DNA of 64,000 bases from Collinsella sp. (GCA_018373675.1 JAHAGQ010000001.1:62001-126000), one strand, 5' to 3'. Shown: positions 34,646 through 43,927, counted from the first letter of the stretch. Program-made: numbers and translations. Notes: generated by a model not told the origin, from the sequence alone.

Positions 34646-35044
34646 CTATTCGTCGTCTTCGCACTCGGCGGAACTGGCACCGTTCACGTAGACGATCTGC
34701 TGGCGCGCCTCGTCGACGAGGGCGTCGAAGTCGAGTTTCTCGTCGGGGCGCGCGAGCGCGACCGTCATGGCGAGCGGGAGGTTGACACCCGCGATCACGT
34801 GGATCCGGTCGGAGGCGAAGCGGGAGAAGCGCTGGTTCACGCTGCCGCCGAGCGCGTCGGTGAGGACGACGACCTCGTCAGTGCCCGAAAGCGCCGCCTC
34901 GACCGCCGCGTCGAGCCCCTCGCCGTTGTCGTTCACGTAGGCGCACACGGCGTTGATGGCGTCGCTCTTACCCGTAAGGAACTCGAGGGTGTCCTTGAAG
35001 CCCTGGGCGAGAAGGGAATGGCTCGCCACAACTATCTTTCTCAT
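34646..35044 (-). CDS. PTS mannose-family EIIA component
   Basis: This 132-residue protein opens with RKIVVASHSLLAQGF, in which His9 is the phospho-acceptor of mannose-family IIA domains. VVLTDALGGSVNQRF and VIAGVNLPLAMTVAL follow, the conserved dimer and loop segments. It passes phosphate from HPr to the IIB protein encoded upstream. The gene is between IID and GH172 with short spacers. Having IIA at the end of the PTS set, next to the glycosidase, is typical of Coriobacteriia and enterococcal loci. Confidence 0.9.
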   Translation of the reverse strand: MRKIVVASHSLLAQGFKDTLEFLTGKSDAINAVCAYVNDNGEGLDAAVEAALSGTDEVVVLTDALGGSVNQRFSRFASDRIHVIAGVNLPLAMTVALARPDEKLDFDALVDEARQQIVYVNGASSAECEDDE

Positions 35045-35070
35045 TGATTCACCAATCTCTTGGGTCGAAG

Positions 35071-35901
35071 CTAGGCGAGGATGCCGGCGGCGGAGGCGAC
35101 CATCGCGAGGACGATCACCACGAGGATGAGGGCCGTCATGCTCGCGTTCTTCTTGGTAAGAAGGTAATACGCGCTTCCCGTGATGGCGGCGGGGATCATG
35201 GCAGGCAGGATCTTGTCGAGCAGCGGCTGAATCTCCATCGAGACGTCGCCGAAGCTGAAGCTAATCGGGCAGGTGACGCCGATGACCGAGGCGATGAGGC
35301 AGCCGACCACGGTGAGGCCGAGCACGGAGGCGGCGGCAGTGAGGTTGGGAAGCTTCTCGCTGAAGTCGGTGACGAGCTTCACACCCTGCTTGTAGCCGAA
35401 CTCGAGGGCGTGCATGCGGACCCAGAAGATGGCCAGGATGAGCGCGAACCAGATGCCGGCTCCCACGGGGTTGCCCTCGATGGCCATGTAGGCGGCGATG
35501 GAGCCCATGATGGTCGGGATCATGGTCATGAGCAGGGAGTCGCCGACGCCGGCGAGCGGTCCCATGGTGCCGATCTTCAGGTCTTGGACGGCGTCCGCCG
35601 CCGCGAGGCCGTCACGCTCCTCCATGGCCACGCAGGCGCCGAGGATAATGGCGGCGAGCCAAGGCTGGGTGTTGTAGTAGCGGAAGTGGTTGTTGAGCGC
35701 TTGCTTATAGTCCTCGTCGTTCGTGTAGATCTTCCTCAGGATCGGCGAGAGGGCGTAGGCGACCGAGGCGCCCTGCTGGGTCTGGTAGTTGAAGGTGCAC
35801 ACGCTCATGAGCCAGCGCCAGTTCGCGTTGCGCAGGTCCTTCTTGGTGACCTTATAGCCGGAGGGCTTGCCCTCGGCGGCGGTGATGTTCTCGTTTTCCA
35901 T
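35071..35901 (-). CDS. PTS mannose-family EIID component
   Basis: This 276-residue membrane protein begins with KVTKKDLRNANWRWLMSVCTFNYQ. It has HFRYYNTQPWLAAIILGACVAMEE and DLKIGTMGPLAGVGDSLL, all conserved in IID. Several helices at 120-275 include FALILAIFWVRMHALEFGY. It forms the sugar-translocating pair with IIC, whose gene ends 2 bp upstream. Confidence 0.93.
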   Translation of the reverse strand: MENENITAAEGKPSGYKVTKKDLRNANWRWLMSVCTFNYQTQQGASVAYALSPILRKIYTNDEDYKQALNNHFRYYNTQPWLAAIILGACVAMEERDGLAAADAVQDLKIGTMGPLAGVGDSLLMTMIPTIMGSIAAYMAIEGNPVGAGIWFALILAIFWVRMHALEFGYKQGVKLVTDFSEKLPNLTAAASVLGLTVVGCLIASVIGVTCPISFSFGDVSMEIQPLLDKILPAMIPAAITGSAYYLLTKKNASMTALILVVIVLAMVASAAGILA

Positions 35902-35903
35902 GG

Positions 35904-36689
35904 TTACTCATCCTCTCCGATGAAGGCGTCTGCGGAAGCGTGGGCGGTGAGCTCGGCGTCCTTCTCGGCACGCTGATAGAACGCGATCGCGAGGGCAACG
36001 CCGACGATGGCGGCACCGATGATGGGCACGTTCAGGAAGGCCGAGAGGAAGAAGCCGGCGAGCAGGTACTGGAAGTACTTAGCGGTGGGCATGTAGCGAA
36101 GCAGCATGGCGATGCCGACGGCCGGGAGCATCTTGCCGGCGAGGGTGAGGCCGGAGAGGAACCACTGGGGCATGACCTCGAGGAGCCAGTTGACGGCGGG
36201 CTGGCCGAGCGTCACGGAAACAAAGACGGGCAGGGCGGCGCACAGACCGAAGAGCGCGGGGCAGACCCACAGGATGGCGTTCATCTGCTTGAACTTGCCC
36301 TCGTTGCAGAGCTTCTGGGACTTCTCCACGACGAAGCCGTTGAGGATCTTGGCAATGACGTCGAGCTGGATGCCGAGCATGCCGACCGGCAGGCCGATGG
36401 CGAGGCCCGTGTCCGAGCCCAGGGTCACGCCGTAGGCGGTGGCGATGATGGCCATCGTGCCGTAGTCGGGGATCGAAGAGCCGCCGAAGCCCGCGACGCC
36501 GAGCTGCATGAGCTGGATGGTGCCGCCGATGACGAGGCCGGTCTGCCAGTCGCCCATGACGACGCCGGTGATAAGACCCCAGAAGACGGCATAGTTGACG
36601 AAGATCATCGGGATGCCGTAGTAGTCCACGTGCTTGATGAAGGCAAGTAGGGTCAAAAGGACGACCTGCAGGATAGTGAAGTTGACCAT
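35904..36689 (-). CDS. PTS mannose-family EIIC component
   Basis: The 261-residue protein is almost all helices. It carries LTLLAFIKHVDYYGIPMIFV, TGVVMGDWQTGLVIGGTIQLMQLGVAGFGG and ATAYGVTLGSDTGLAIGLPVGMLG, the conserved IIC segments of the mannose family. The stop lies 2 bp before the IID start, so translation of the two is coupled. Substrate choice in this family lies mostly here but cannot be read by eye. Confidence 0.93.
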   Translation of the reverse strand: MVNFTILQVVLLTLLAFIKHVDYYGIPMIFVNYAVFWGLITGVVMGDWQTGLVIGGTIQLMQLGVAGFGGSSIPDYGTMAIIATAYGVTLGSDTGLAIGLPVGMLGIQLDVIAKILNGFVVEKSQKLCNEGKFKQMNAILWVCPALFGLCAALPVFVSVTLGQPAVNWLLEVMPQWFLSGLTLAGKMLPAVGIAMLLRYMPTAKYFQYLLAGFFLSAFLNVPIIGAAIVGVALAIAFYQRAEKDAELTAHASADAFIGEDE

Positions 36690-36698
36690 GATCCCTCC

Positions 36699-37172
36699 TT
36701 AGATGAGGTCGGCGACGGAGACGGGCTTGTCGGCGGGCACGAACTGTGCCGTCACCTTGACGCCGCGGGCGATGAGCGCCTTGTAGCTCTGGACGTTCTC
36801 GGCGGAGGCATAGGCGCGCTGGGTGAGCTGGACGCCGTCCTCCTTGACAAGAGAGCCGCCGACGATCAGCGACGGGAACTCGACGCCCGACTCGGCCAGG
36901 TGAAGCATCGTCTCGGGCTCCTTCGCGATGACGAAGACCTTCTCGCGGTCGTACTTGCCCGCCGCGAAGTTCTTGAGCGCGGTCTCCTCAGAGATGATCG
37001 AGACGGCCATGCCCGCGGGGCGCGCCATCCTCATGGTGGACTTCAGGACCTCATCGCCGGCGACCTTGTCGTCGATGACCATGACTCGGGTCGCGCCCGA
37101 CACCGGGGCCCACTGCGTCACGATGATGCCGTGAAGCAGGCGATTGTCGATTCGTGCCATAACAACACTCAT
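36699..37172 (-). CDS. PTS mannose-family EIIB component
   Basis: I take ATG 37172 (MSVVMARIDNRLLHG) as the start because GATAGGAGC precedes it; a frame from 37241 would add 23 unlikely residues. RIDNRLLHGIIVTQW holds the phospho-acceptor His. VMVIDDKVAGDEVLK and the IVGGSLV segment are also conserved. The protein has 157 residues, normal for a single IIB. It is the first gene of the transport operon behind the regulator. Confidence 0.92.
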   Translation of the reverse strand: MSVVMARIDNRLLHGIIVTQWAPVSGATRVMVIDDKVAGDEVLKSTMRMARPAGMAVSIISEETALKNFAAGKYDREKVFVIAKEPETMLHLAESGVEFPSLIVGGSLVKEDGVQLTQRAYASAENVQSYKALIARGVKVTAQFVPADKPVSVADLI

Positions 37173-37294
37173 GTTTGCTCCTATCAAATCAAGTCTTACG
37201 TTCGGTACTGCCTTGGCGCTATCCGGATTCGCGCCGGGCAAGGGGTTATCGGATTATTGAAGACGCGCGGTCAGCTCGTGACGGCGCGGGGGGG

Positions 37295-40036
37295 TCACTC
37301 GTCGAACAGGAGGCTCGAGGAGCCGAGACGCTCCTCTCGCGCCGGGGCGGCGCTCACGCTGATGTAGTCGAAGACGTAGGCGATCTCGCTTACAGGAACC
37401 TCCACGCGATAGCGCGTCGAGATGCTCGAGAAACTCTGCCTGAAGGACTCGATGAAGTCGGTGTGCTCTTCCTCGAAGCGATCCTGGCCGACGTAGGTCT
37501 CGATGGGGTTGCGGGTGACGAGGCGCTCAACGAGGCAACAGAGGTGAACGTACAGCCCGATGATGGCGTTGCTGCCGATCTTCTCGCCCGTTCTGCGCTG
37601 AAGCTCGTGCACGGCGCTCTCGATCTCGTGGAATAGCCGCTCCGGGTCGAGGATGGTGATGGAGCGGATAACGTTCTGCAGCGTCATGTTCGAAAGCAGC
37701 TTCTCGTGGAAAGAAGAGAGCTCGGAAGCGTCAAGCCACCTGCCGAACACGGCATCGACCTTCGAGGCGGACGCCGTCGACATAATGTCTTCGAGGGCGA
37801 CGAAGGGAACGGAGGCAATCCCGGGGTCTCCCGTGCCGATGACGGCGCAGACGCGGTGCTCGGAGAAAACGGCGTCGTTCGACCCGTTCGTGACGAGCTG
37901 CTTGAAGGGCCTCGTGAGCAGGCGTGCGCCTATGGTGCGCGGGAGGCTCTGCGAGACGAGCTGGCGTATCCTCTCCGCGGCGTCGACCCCGGACTCGGAG
38001 CAGAAGACGATGGCGTCCTCACGGTTGACGCGCTCGATCACCTTGCAGTGCGTCACGCACACGGCGGTCGCATCGCCAAGAACCTCGGCGATGGACTTGC
38101 CGCCGAGCAGCCCGGACCCGATCTCGAGCGCGAGCCCGGTGGAGACGTTGTTCACCACCCCGATGGTGGAGTCGGTAACGTTCTCGAGGGCCTTATAGGC
38201 CTCCTCCAAAGAGCCCATGTCAACAAGAAACACGACCCCAGTGCAGTACGAGTGACGGTCGACGAGGCGCTGGAGCGGACCGACAATGTCCTTCAGCTGC
38301 TGGTCGTAGGGCATGTCGACCGCCTCGTACACATGCACGCCGAGCATACGGTTCGCCGCGTCGGCGATGCTCGTCGCCGTCGAGTAGCCGTGTGACAAGA
38401 TGACGCAGAGCGTCCGAAGGGCCTTCGCGTCGCGAGACTCCGATGCGACGCACAGCGTCAGAAGCGTCTTCGTGAAGTGATCGAGCGAGATTCCGAGTGC
38501 CCCTTCCATGTCTGCGGCGACCTGATCGGAGACGCTCGAGGCAAACGGCAATTCGGAGGTCACGACGCCAAGGAGATGGGAGATTTGCTCCGCACAGGCA
38601 GACTTTCGCTTAGCCAGGCCGATGCCCGGCCACAACTGCAGGCAAATCTCCTGGGCCAGTAGAAAAGTGACCTTCCTCGAAAGCTCGATGCCATAAGAAG
38701 AGCCTGCGTCGGCAAGGACCGCGCCCACGACGCGCTCGAAGGCGCGCGACCTCGATGAGGCGACGCCGTGGCCGAAGATCAAGTGATCCTCAACGCCGCG
38801 CACAGCGGAGACAGCTTGCGAGACGAGCTCGGAGACAGAGAGCTCCCCGGCGCAGAATCGCTCATCGAGAGAGCACAGGGCATCGAGCGCCTGCTCGACC
38901 GGCCCTGTGCTCTCGGCGGTATCCAGGGACGCGTCGATCAGAGCGCCATCGTCGGGCTGTTGATCGATCTGCGCGGAGGAGAGGAGCCCGCTGGGAAGAA
39001 GATACGGGCGAACGACGACGTAGTCGCCCTCGCGATTGAGGAACGCTTTGGCGCAGCAGTTCGTCACGCAGGCGCGCAAGCCGGCGATGTTATCGGAAAA
39101 GTCCGCGTTCACGAGGCAACGGTATGCGCCGCGGCTGATCTTCACATCAGAACCGATTCGGCACCCCTCGCTGCGCAGGAAGCTCAAGATGAGATCCTCG
39201 CGCTCCTCGGGGGTCCGCTCCTTGAGTGAGGGGACGCGGGCACAGACGGGCATTTTGCTGTAGGCCGAGGAAACCTTCAGGTCATCGGCGGAAAGCGCCG
39301 TCGAAAGAACGAGGCGAGCGCGCGGCGCATCCTGGGAGGCATCGAGCCCGAGGGCCGTCGCAAGGCAGTGCTCCATCGCAGAGGGAGAGAGTGCCTCGAT
39401 GCCGTTGACAAAGACCACACCCCCGCGCGATTTCGCGATCGACTCGTCAAGAAGCCCGTTGAACGAGGCGGCGTCCGGGACCCCGGCGCAGTCGATGCGC
39501 ACATAGGAGGAGTCGCGGGACAGCAAGCCCTGGTTCTTGCCGTACTCGTACACAAGGCGAGAAAGGAAAGACTTACCGACACCCACGCCGCCGCTCAAGA
39601 GGATGGGCAGGCCAAACGGAGGGTACTGAACCGCAGCCTTGCACTGCTCGACAACGGAGCTGAGGCTCAGGTCGAAGCCCACGGCACGCGCGAAGTCGCG
39701 GTGATCGGCGATTCCCGTCGCCTGGATGAGGTCGGCGAGCGAGGCGTACTCGCTTGCAGAGAGCTTTACCTGAAAACGCTTCTGGAACGCGCGGCGATGA
39801 AAATAACGGACAGGCCTGCCCGCCACCTTAACCACAAGGCCGGCGCGAACAAGGTCGTTGAGGTACTGGCTCGCCAGACTCCTGGAGATGATGAGTGTCT
39901 CGGCGATGTCGGAGGTGGACAGACGGGCAAGGTCGTCGAGCGAGACGGCAGAGGTGAGGGCCTCGAGATGCTCGAGAATCCTGTCCCTCATGTCGACGGG
40001 CTTCTTTGCCAAGCTGTCCTGTGCGGTCTTGTCCAT
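37295..40036 (-). CDS. LevR-like PTS-controlled transcriptional regulator
   Basis: The 913-residue protein begins with a winged helix (IAETLIISRSLASQYLNDLV, about 45-64). An AAA+ module with Walker A SGGVGVGKS (148-156) follows. Next come a PRD (about 390-480), a IIA-man-like domain (SHGYSTATSIADAANRMLG), a IIB-like stretch and a C-terminal PRD (YVHLCCLVERLV). This is the LevR/MtlR-type layout. Two departures stand out: the Walker B block reads GGVVFVNGIEAL without the acidic pair, and the sigma-54 contact motif GAFTGA is absent. It probably controls the PTS/GH172 operon in response to phosphorylation by its IIB. Confidence 0.85.
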   Translation of the reverse strand: MDKTAQDSLAKKPVDMRDRILEHLEALTSAVSLDDLARLSTSDIAETLIISRSLASQYLNDLVRAGLVVKVAGRPVRYFHRRAFQKRFQVKLSASEYASLADLIQATGIADHRDFARAVGFDLSLSSVVEQCKAAVQYPPFGLPILLSGGVGVGKSFLSRLVYEYGKNQGLLSRDSSYVRIDCAGVPDAASFNGLLDESIAKSRGGVVFVNGIEALSPSAMEHCLATALGLDASQDAPRARLVLSTALSADDLKVSSAYSKMPVCARVPSLKERTPEEREDLILSFLRSEGCRIGSDVKISRGAYRCLVNADFSDNIAGLRACVTNCCAKAFLNREGDYVVVRPYLLPSGLLSSAQIDQQPDDGALIDASLDTAESTGPVEQALDALCSLDERFCAGELSVSELVSQAVSAVRGVEDHLIFGHGVASSRSRAFERVVGAVLADAGSSYGIELSRKVTFLLAQEICLQLWPGIGLAKRKSACAEQISHLLGVVTSELPFASSVSDQVAADMEGALGISLDHFTKTLLTLCVASESRDAKALRTLCVILSHGYSTATSIADAANRMLGVHVYEAVDMPYDQQLKDIVGPLQRLVDRHSYCTGVVFLVDMGSLEEAYKALENVTDSTIGVVNNVSTGLALEIGSGLLGGKSIAEVLGDATAVCVTHCKVIERVNREDAIVFCSESGVDAAERIRQLVSQSLPRTIGARLLTRPFKQLVTNGSNDAVFSEHRVCAVIGTGDPGIASVPFVALEDIMSTASASKVDAVFGRWLDASELSSFHEKLLSNMTLQNVIRSITILDPERLFHEIESAVHELQRRTGEKIGSNAIIGLYVHLCCLVERLVTRNPIETYVGQDRFEEEHTDFIESFRQSFSSISTRYRVEVPVSEIAYVFDYISVSAAPAREERLGSSSLLFDE

Positions 40037-40046
40037 GACTTCTTAC

Positions 40047-40062
40047 CTCCTTGTACAAGGAG
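40047..40062. promoter_or_regulatory. Perfect palindrome over the regulator's ribosome site
   Basis: CTCCTTGTACAAGGAG is a perfect 16-bp palindrome. On the minus strand its right half supplies AAGGAGG, the ribosome site of the LevR-like gene, whose ATG is 40036. A hairpin in the leader would hide that site; alternatively it is an operator. Confidence 0.5.
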
Positions 40063-40720
40063 TATAAGGGGAACACAGAGAACGGAAGGGGGCGCGTGGG
40101 GGAATCAACAGCCCCGAGGAGAAGTTCACCACTTGAGGGGCAGAAAACAACGGCCATTGAACATTCAGGGCCGACGCTCAACACTTCGGCTCGACACTTC
40201 GCTTTGGAAAGGGCCCTGCGCGATGGTGCAGCCCTCCATCTCGCAGCACAGGTCGCCGAAGGTCGCGAGGATGCGCTCCTTCTGTTCCGTGGGCGAGACG
40301 GCTCGGTGGGCAAGGTCCTCTCAAAAGGGGTCGTCCGACGCCGCAAGACCTCGATGACCGACTACCGCCTCGAGCAAGTGGCGGATTACCTCTGCATCAT
40401 CGAACTTGCCTTGGTCAAGTGCGAGGCCAAGGAGAACGGTAAGACGTACAACAAGTTCTTCGGAGGTATAGGCTCTTTCAAGAGGAACTGGCTCAAGCAA
40501 GCCCGCAGCAAGCGGATATAGCTGGTCTCGCGGTTTCGCAAGGAAAGGTCGGTTCTCCTCTGGCGAGGAACCCCGGGCGACGTGCTTCGAGCAGCGGAAG
40601 CTGAAGCGCAAGCAGAAGCAGCGCGGGCATTGATCGGTGCCGACATGGGCCCAGACGTGAACAGCGCTACGTCCCCTGTTCACGGGGCGCGAAACCGCAA
40701 AGGTTGCACAGAGGTTGCAA

Positions 40721-40760
40721 AATAAGAAGCCCCCGACCTGTTTTCGCAGGTCAGAGGCTT
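40721..40760 (-). terminator. guaA terminator
   Basis: On the minus strand AAGCC and GACCTG pair with CAGGTC and GGCTT around CGAAAA. The hairpin is followed by CTTATTTTG. It lies 19 bp after the guaA stop codon. Confidence 0.75.
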
Positions 40761-40778
40761 GAAATCAACGAATATCGT

Positions 40779-42377
40779 TTATTCCCACTCGATCGTCGCG
40801 GGCGGCTTGGATGTGATGTCGTAGCACACGCGGTTGGCGCCGGGGACCTCGGCAACGATGCGGCCAGAGATGCGGGCCAGCACGTCGTAGGGCAGCTTGG
40901 CCCAGTCGGCGGTCATAGCATCGCTGGACTCAACGGCACGCAGAATGATCGGGCGCTGATAAGTGCGCTCGTCGCCCATAACGCCAACGGACTTGATGTC
41001 AGGCAGGACCGCGAAATACTGCCAGCAGCTGTGCTCGGAGTTGCGCTCGCCGGTCTGCTCAAACAGACGCTGGTTGTAGGCGTCGAGCTCCTCGCGCACG
41101 ATGGCGTCGGCGTTCTTGAGGATCTCGAGCTTCTCCTTATCGACCGCACCGATGATGCGGATGGCCAGACCCGGACCCGGGAAAGGCTGACGGAACACGA
41201 TGTGACCCGGCAGGCCAAGCGCCAGACCAAGCGCGCGGACCTCGTCCTTAAAGAAGTGGTCGAGCGGCTCAATGAGGTCGAAGTGCACGCCCTCGGGGAA
41301 CGGGATCAGGTTGTGATGGCTCTTGATGGTGGCCGTCTTACCGCCCGTCTTGCGAGCGCCGGACTCGATGATGTCGGGGTAGATGGTGCCCTGAGCCAGA
41401 TACTTGACCGGCTTGCCATCGGTCTCGAGCTGCTGCGCCACGGCGAAGAACTCTTTCCAGAACTGCGTACCGATGATGCGGCGCTTCTCCTCGGGCTCGG
41501 TGACACCAGCTAGAAGCTCGGCATAACGGTCCTCGGCGTGGACGTGGATAAAGTCGACGTCAAACTGCTTGGTGAAGACCTCCTCCACCTGCTCGGGCTC
41601 GCCCTTGCGCAGCAGACCGTGGTTGATGAACACGCAGGTCATCTGCTTGCCCACGGCACGGGCGCCCAGGGCGGCCACGACGGAGGAGTCGACGCCGCCG
41701 GACAGGGCCAGAATCACGCGGTCGTCGCCGACCTTCTCGCGGAACTCGGTCGTCATGGTCTCGACCAGGTTGTCCATGCTCCAGTTGGGCTCCAGGCCGC
41801 AGATCTCAAACAGGAAGTTGCTCAGCAGCTGCTGACCATACTCGGAGTGCTTGACCTCAGGGTGGAACTGCGTGGTGAAGATCTTGCGCTCGGGGCACTC
41901 CATCGCAGCGACCGGGCACACGTCGGTACTGGCGGTAACGGTAAAGCCCTCGGGCACCTCGGAAACGGCGTCACGGTGGCTCATCCACACGGTCTGCTCC
42001 ATGGGCGTGGAGTTAAAGAGCTTGGCGCCGGCCGTGCGCGTGATGGTGGCGCGGCCGTACTCGCCCACCTCGGAGTGGCCGACCTTGCCGCCGAGCGTCA
42101 CGGCCGTAATCTGATGGCCGTAGCAAAAGCCCAGGACGGGAAGGCCCAGGTCAAAGATGGCAGGGTCGATGGACGGAGCGTCCTCGGCGTACACGGAGGC
42201 CGGGCCGCCAGAAAGGATGAGCGCAGAGGCGTTCATCTCGCGAATCTCGTCGGCCGAAATGTCGCAGGGGACAATCTCGGAATACACGTTGAGGTCGCGG
42301 ACGCGACGGGCAATGAGCTGACCGTACTGCGCACCAAAGTCGAGTACGAGGACCTTTGCGGAAGCCTTTTGATCCAT
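40779..42377 (-). CDS. guaA: GMP synthase (glutamine-hydrolysing)
   Basis: This 532-residue enzyme converts XMP to GMP with glutamine and ATP. The N-terminal class I amidotransferase shows VLDFGAQYGQLIARR, the nucleophile block GFCYGHQ and the His/Glu pair in TTQFHPEVKHSE. The ATP pyrophosphatase domain has ALSGGVDSSVVAAL, and the C-terminal dimer domain has RQPFPGPGLAIR and PPATIEWE at the very end. I chose ATG 42377 because GAGGGGGAA precedes it. The longer frame to 42542 is noise. It is divergent from the asparaginase gene. Confidence 0.97.
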   Translation of the reverse strand: MDQKASAKVLVLDFGAQYGQLIARRVRDLNVYSEIVPCDISADEIREMNASALILSGGPASVYAEDAPSIDPAIFDLGLPVLGFCYGHQITAVTLGGKVGHSEVGEYGRATITRTAGAKLFNSTPMEQTVWMSHRDAVSEVPEGFTVTASTDVCPVAAMECPERKIFTTQFHPEVKHSEYGQQLLSNFLFEICGLEPNWSMDNLVETMTTEFREKVGDDRVILALSGGVDSSVVAALGARAVGKQMTCVFINHGLLRKGEPEQVEEVFTKQFDVDFIHVHAEDRYAELLAGVTEPEEKRRIIGTQFWKEFFAVAQQLETDGKPVKYLAQGTIYPDIIESGARKTGGKTATIKSHHNLIPFPEGVHFDLIEPLDHFFKDEVRALGLALGLPGHIVFRQPFPGPGLAIRIIGAVDKEKLEILKNADAIVREELDAYNQRLFEQTGERNSEHSCWQYFAVLPDIKSVGVMGDERTYQRPIILRAVESSDAMTADWAKLPYDVLARISGRIVAEVPGANRVCYDITSKPPATIEWE

Positions 42378-42565
42378 GGTTTCCCCCTCTTGTTGGCGGG
42401 GAGCCGGTGCCCACCCGCGTGAATGAACAAAAATAACTTTCATAGTGTACACGTTATATGGGGTTTCTCGTCCCTCGCAGCCATCAGCGCACGGCAAACG
42501 CACGACCTGGCCCCTATTTGACGGCGATTGAAGTGTTACCAAACGTTACAGATGATGTAATACGT

Positions 42566-42594
42566 TTGAACATTGGACGCCCTGTGCCACAATA
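42566..42594 (+). promoter_or_regulatory. Likely promoter of the asparaginase gene
   Basis: TTGAAC (42566-42571) and ACAATA (42589-42594) are separated by 17 bp. They lie 50 bp before the ATG. No operator dyad is evident next to them. Confidence 0.45.
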
Positions 42595-42644
42595 CTGCCG
42601 AACGACTCCGCCTCTGTGGCGGCAAATACGATAGGAATACCAGC

Positions 42645-43658
42645 ATGAAGCGCATCCTTCTCATCGCCACGGGCGGCACCATCGCATCGACCGAGGACGG
42701 CAACGGCCTCTCCCCCGCCCTGACCGGTGAGGAGCTCGCCCAGAGCGTCCCCGAGATCTCGGGCCTCTGCGAGCTCGACGTGGTACAGCCCATGAACATC
42801 GACAGCACCAATATGCGTCCCAGTGACTGGATGCGTATCCGCGACGTCATCGTCGAGGGTTATGCCGACCACGACGGCTTCGTGATTCTGCACGGCACCG
42901 ACACCATGAGCTACACCGCGGCAGCGCTTTCCTACCTGATTCAGGACAGCCCCAAGCCCATCGTGCTCACCGGCTCGCAAAAGCCCATGGGCAACCCCTT
43001 TACCGACGCCAAGCTCAATCTGTACCAGAGCCTGCTCTATGCGCTCGACGAGCACTCGCACGATGTGTCGATTGTGTTTGGTGGCGTCGCCATTGCCGGC
43101 ACGCGCGCCCGCAAGCAGCGCACCATGAGCTTTAACGCGTTCATTAGCGTCAACTATCCGCCCATTGCCTACATCCGCAACGACCGCATCGTGCGCAACG
43201 GGCTCCACGGCACTCATCAGGGCGAAAACCCGGTGCGTTTCTACGACAACATCGACCCGCACGTGTTTGTCCTTAAGCTTACGCCCGGCGTGAACCCGGG
43301 TATCCTGGACGCCCTAGCCGATAGCTACGATGCTGTAATTCTTGAGACCTTTGGCATTGGCGGTATTCCCGAGTTTGGCGAGTCCGGCGAGTCATTCCAG
43401 GAGGCGATTTTCCGCTGGGTCGATTCGGGCCGCACCGTCGTTATGACCACGCAGGTCCCCGAAGAGGGCCTCGATCTGGGCGTTTATGAGGTCGGCCGCG
43501 CTTATGCCGATCATCCGGGCATTCTGCGCGGCGATGACATGACCACCGAGACGCTTGTGGCCAAGACCATGTGGGCACTCGGCCAGTCACGCGATGCCGC
43601 CGAAATCCAGCGCCTGTTCTACAGCCAAGTCAACCACGACCGTATCCCGATGGTGTAA
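42645..43658 (+). CDS. ansA: L-asparaginase, type I-like
   Basis: The ATG at 42645 gives 337 residues. The first catalytic motif is ILLIATGGTIASTEDGNG and the second is FVILHGTDTMSYTAAALSYL, both complete, with the active-site Thr residues. IVLTGSQKPMGNPFTDAKLN follows. No signal peptide is present, so the enzyme is cytoplasmic, as expected for the AnsA type. It hydrolyses asparagine to aspartate and ammonia. The upstream frame to 42573 lacks a ribosome site and overlaps the promoter. Confidence 0.93.
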   Translation: MKRILLIATGGTIASTEDGNGLSPALTGEELAQSVPEISGLCELDVVQPMNIDSTNMRPSDWMRIRDVIVEGYADHDGFVILHGTDTMSYTAAALSYLIQDSPKPIVLTGSQKPMGNPFTDAKLNLYQSLLYALDEHSHDVSIVFGGVAIAGTRARKQRTMSFNAFISVNYPPIAYIRNDRIVRNGLHGTHQGENPVRFYDNIDPHVFVLKLTPGVNPGILDALADSYDAVILETFGIGGIPEFGESGESFQEAIFRWVDSGRTVVMTTQVPEEGLDLGVYEVGRAYADHPGILRGDDMTTETLVAKTMWALGQSRDAAEIQRLFYSQVNHDRIPMV

Positions 43659-43680
43659 TTCAGTTTTCGACGGGTATCCC

Positions 43681-43899
43681 CTATTCGATGCCCTCGAGAA
43701 GCTCCGATACCGTCATGCCAAGCGCGGGCGCGATCTTAAATAAAACCTTGAGCGTGAAATTTGCCGTCCCATCTTCGATTCGGTCGAGGTAGGGTCGGCT
43801 GATTCCTGTCGCCACGCAAAAATCGACCTTGGAGATACCAAGGGCCTTGCGCGTCCGCTCAACTCGCTCGCCAAGAATCTGTTTCGCATGCTCTTTCAT
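43681..43899 (-). CDS. Small XRE-family regulator
   Basis: The protein of about 72 residues is one helix-turn-helix domain (RVERTRKALGISKVDFCVATGISRPYLDRIEDG) with a MTVSELLEGIE tail. The likely start is ATG 43899 (MKEHAKQILG); the frame is open to 43923. It is divergent from a Cys-containing protein gene, and between them lies a perfect 26-bp palindrome. Autoregulation and control of the partner gene are likely. Confidence 0.85.
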   Translation of the reverse strand: MKEHAKQILGERVERTRKALGISKVDFCVATGISRPYLDRIEDGTANFTLKVLFKIAPALGMTVSELLEGIE

Positions 43900-43927
43900 G
43901 CAGACGAGTTTGAAATGGAGCAAAACA

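Larger units (their letters stand above)
40037..40778. other. 740-bp interval without a recognised gene
   Basis: A rightward frame of 156 codons (40051-40521) exists, but its first 90 codons are low-quality Arg/Ala-rich text. Only the end (MTDYRLEQVADYLCIIELAL, then YNKFFGGIGSFKRNWLKQ) looks protein-like, and I cannot match it. On the minus strand a short frame (PTEQKERILATFGDLCCEME, about 40190-40300) also looks coding but has no start and is closed by stops. I read the interval as decayed sequence behind the regulator gene. Confidence 0.45.

Noticed and set aside
33215..35047. A 610-codon open frame on the plus strand.
   Set aside because: It is antisense to the IIA, GH172 and ROK genes, which have full family motifs.
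37173..37294. A sigma-54 (-24/-12) promoter before the PTS operon.
   Set aside because: No sequence close to TGGCAC-N5-TTGC with correct spacing is present.
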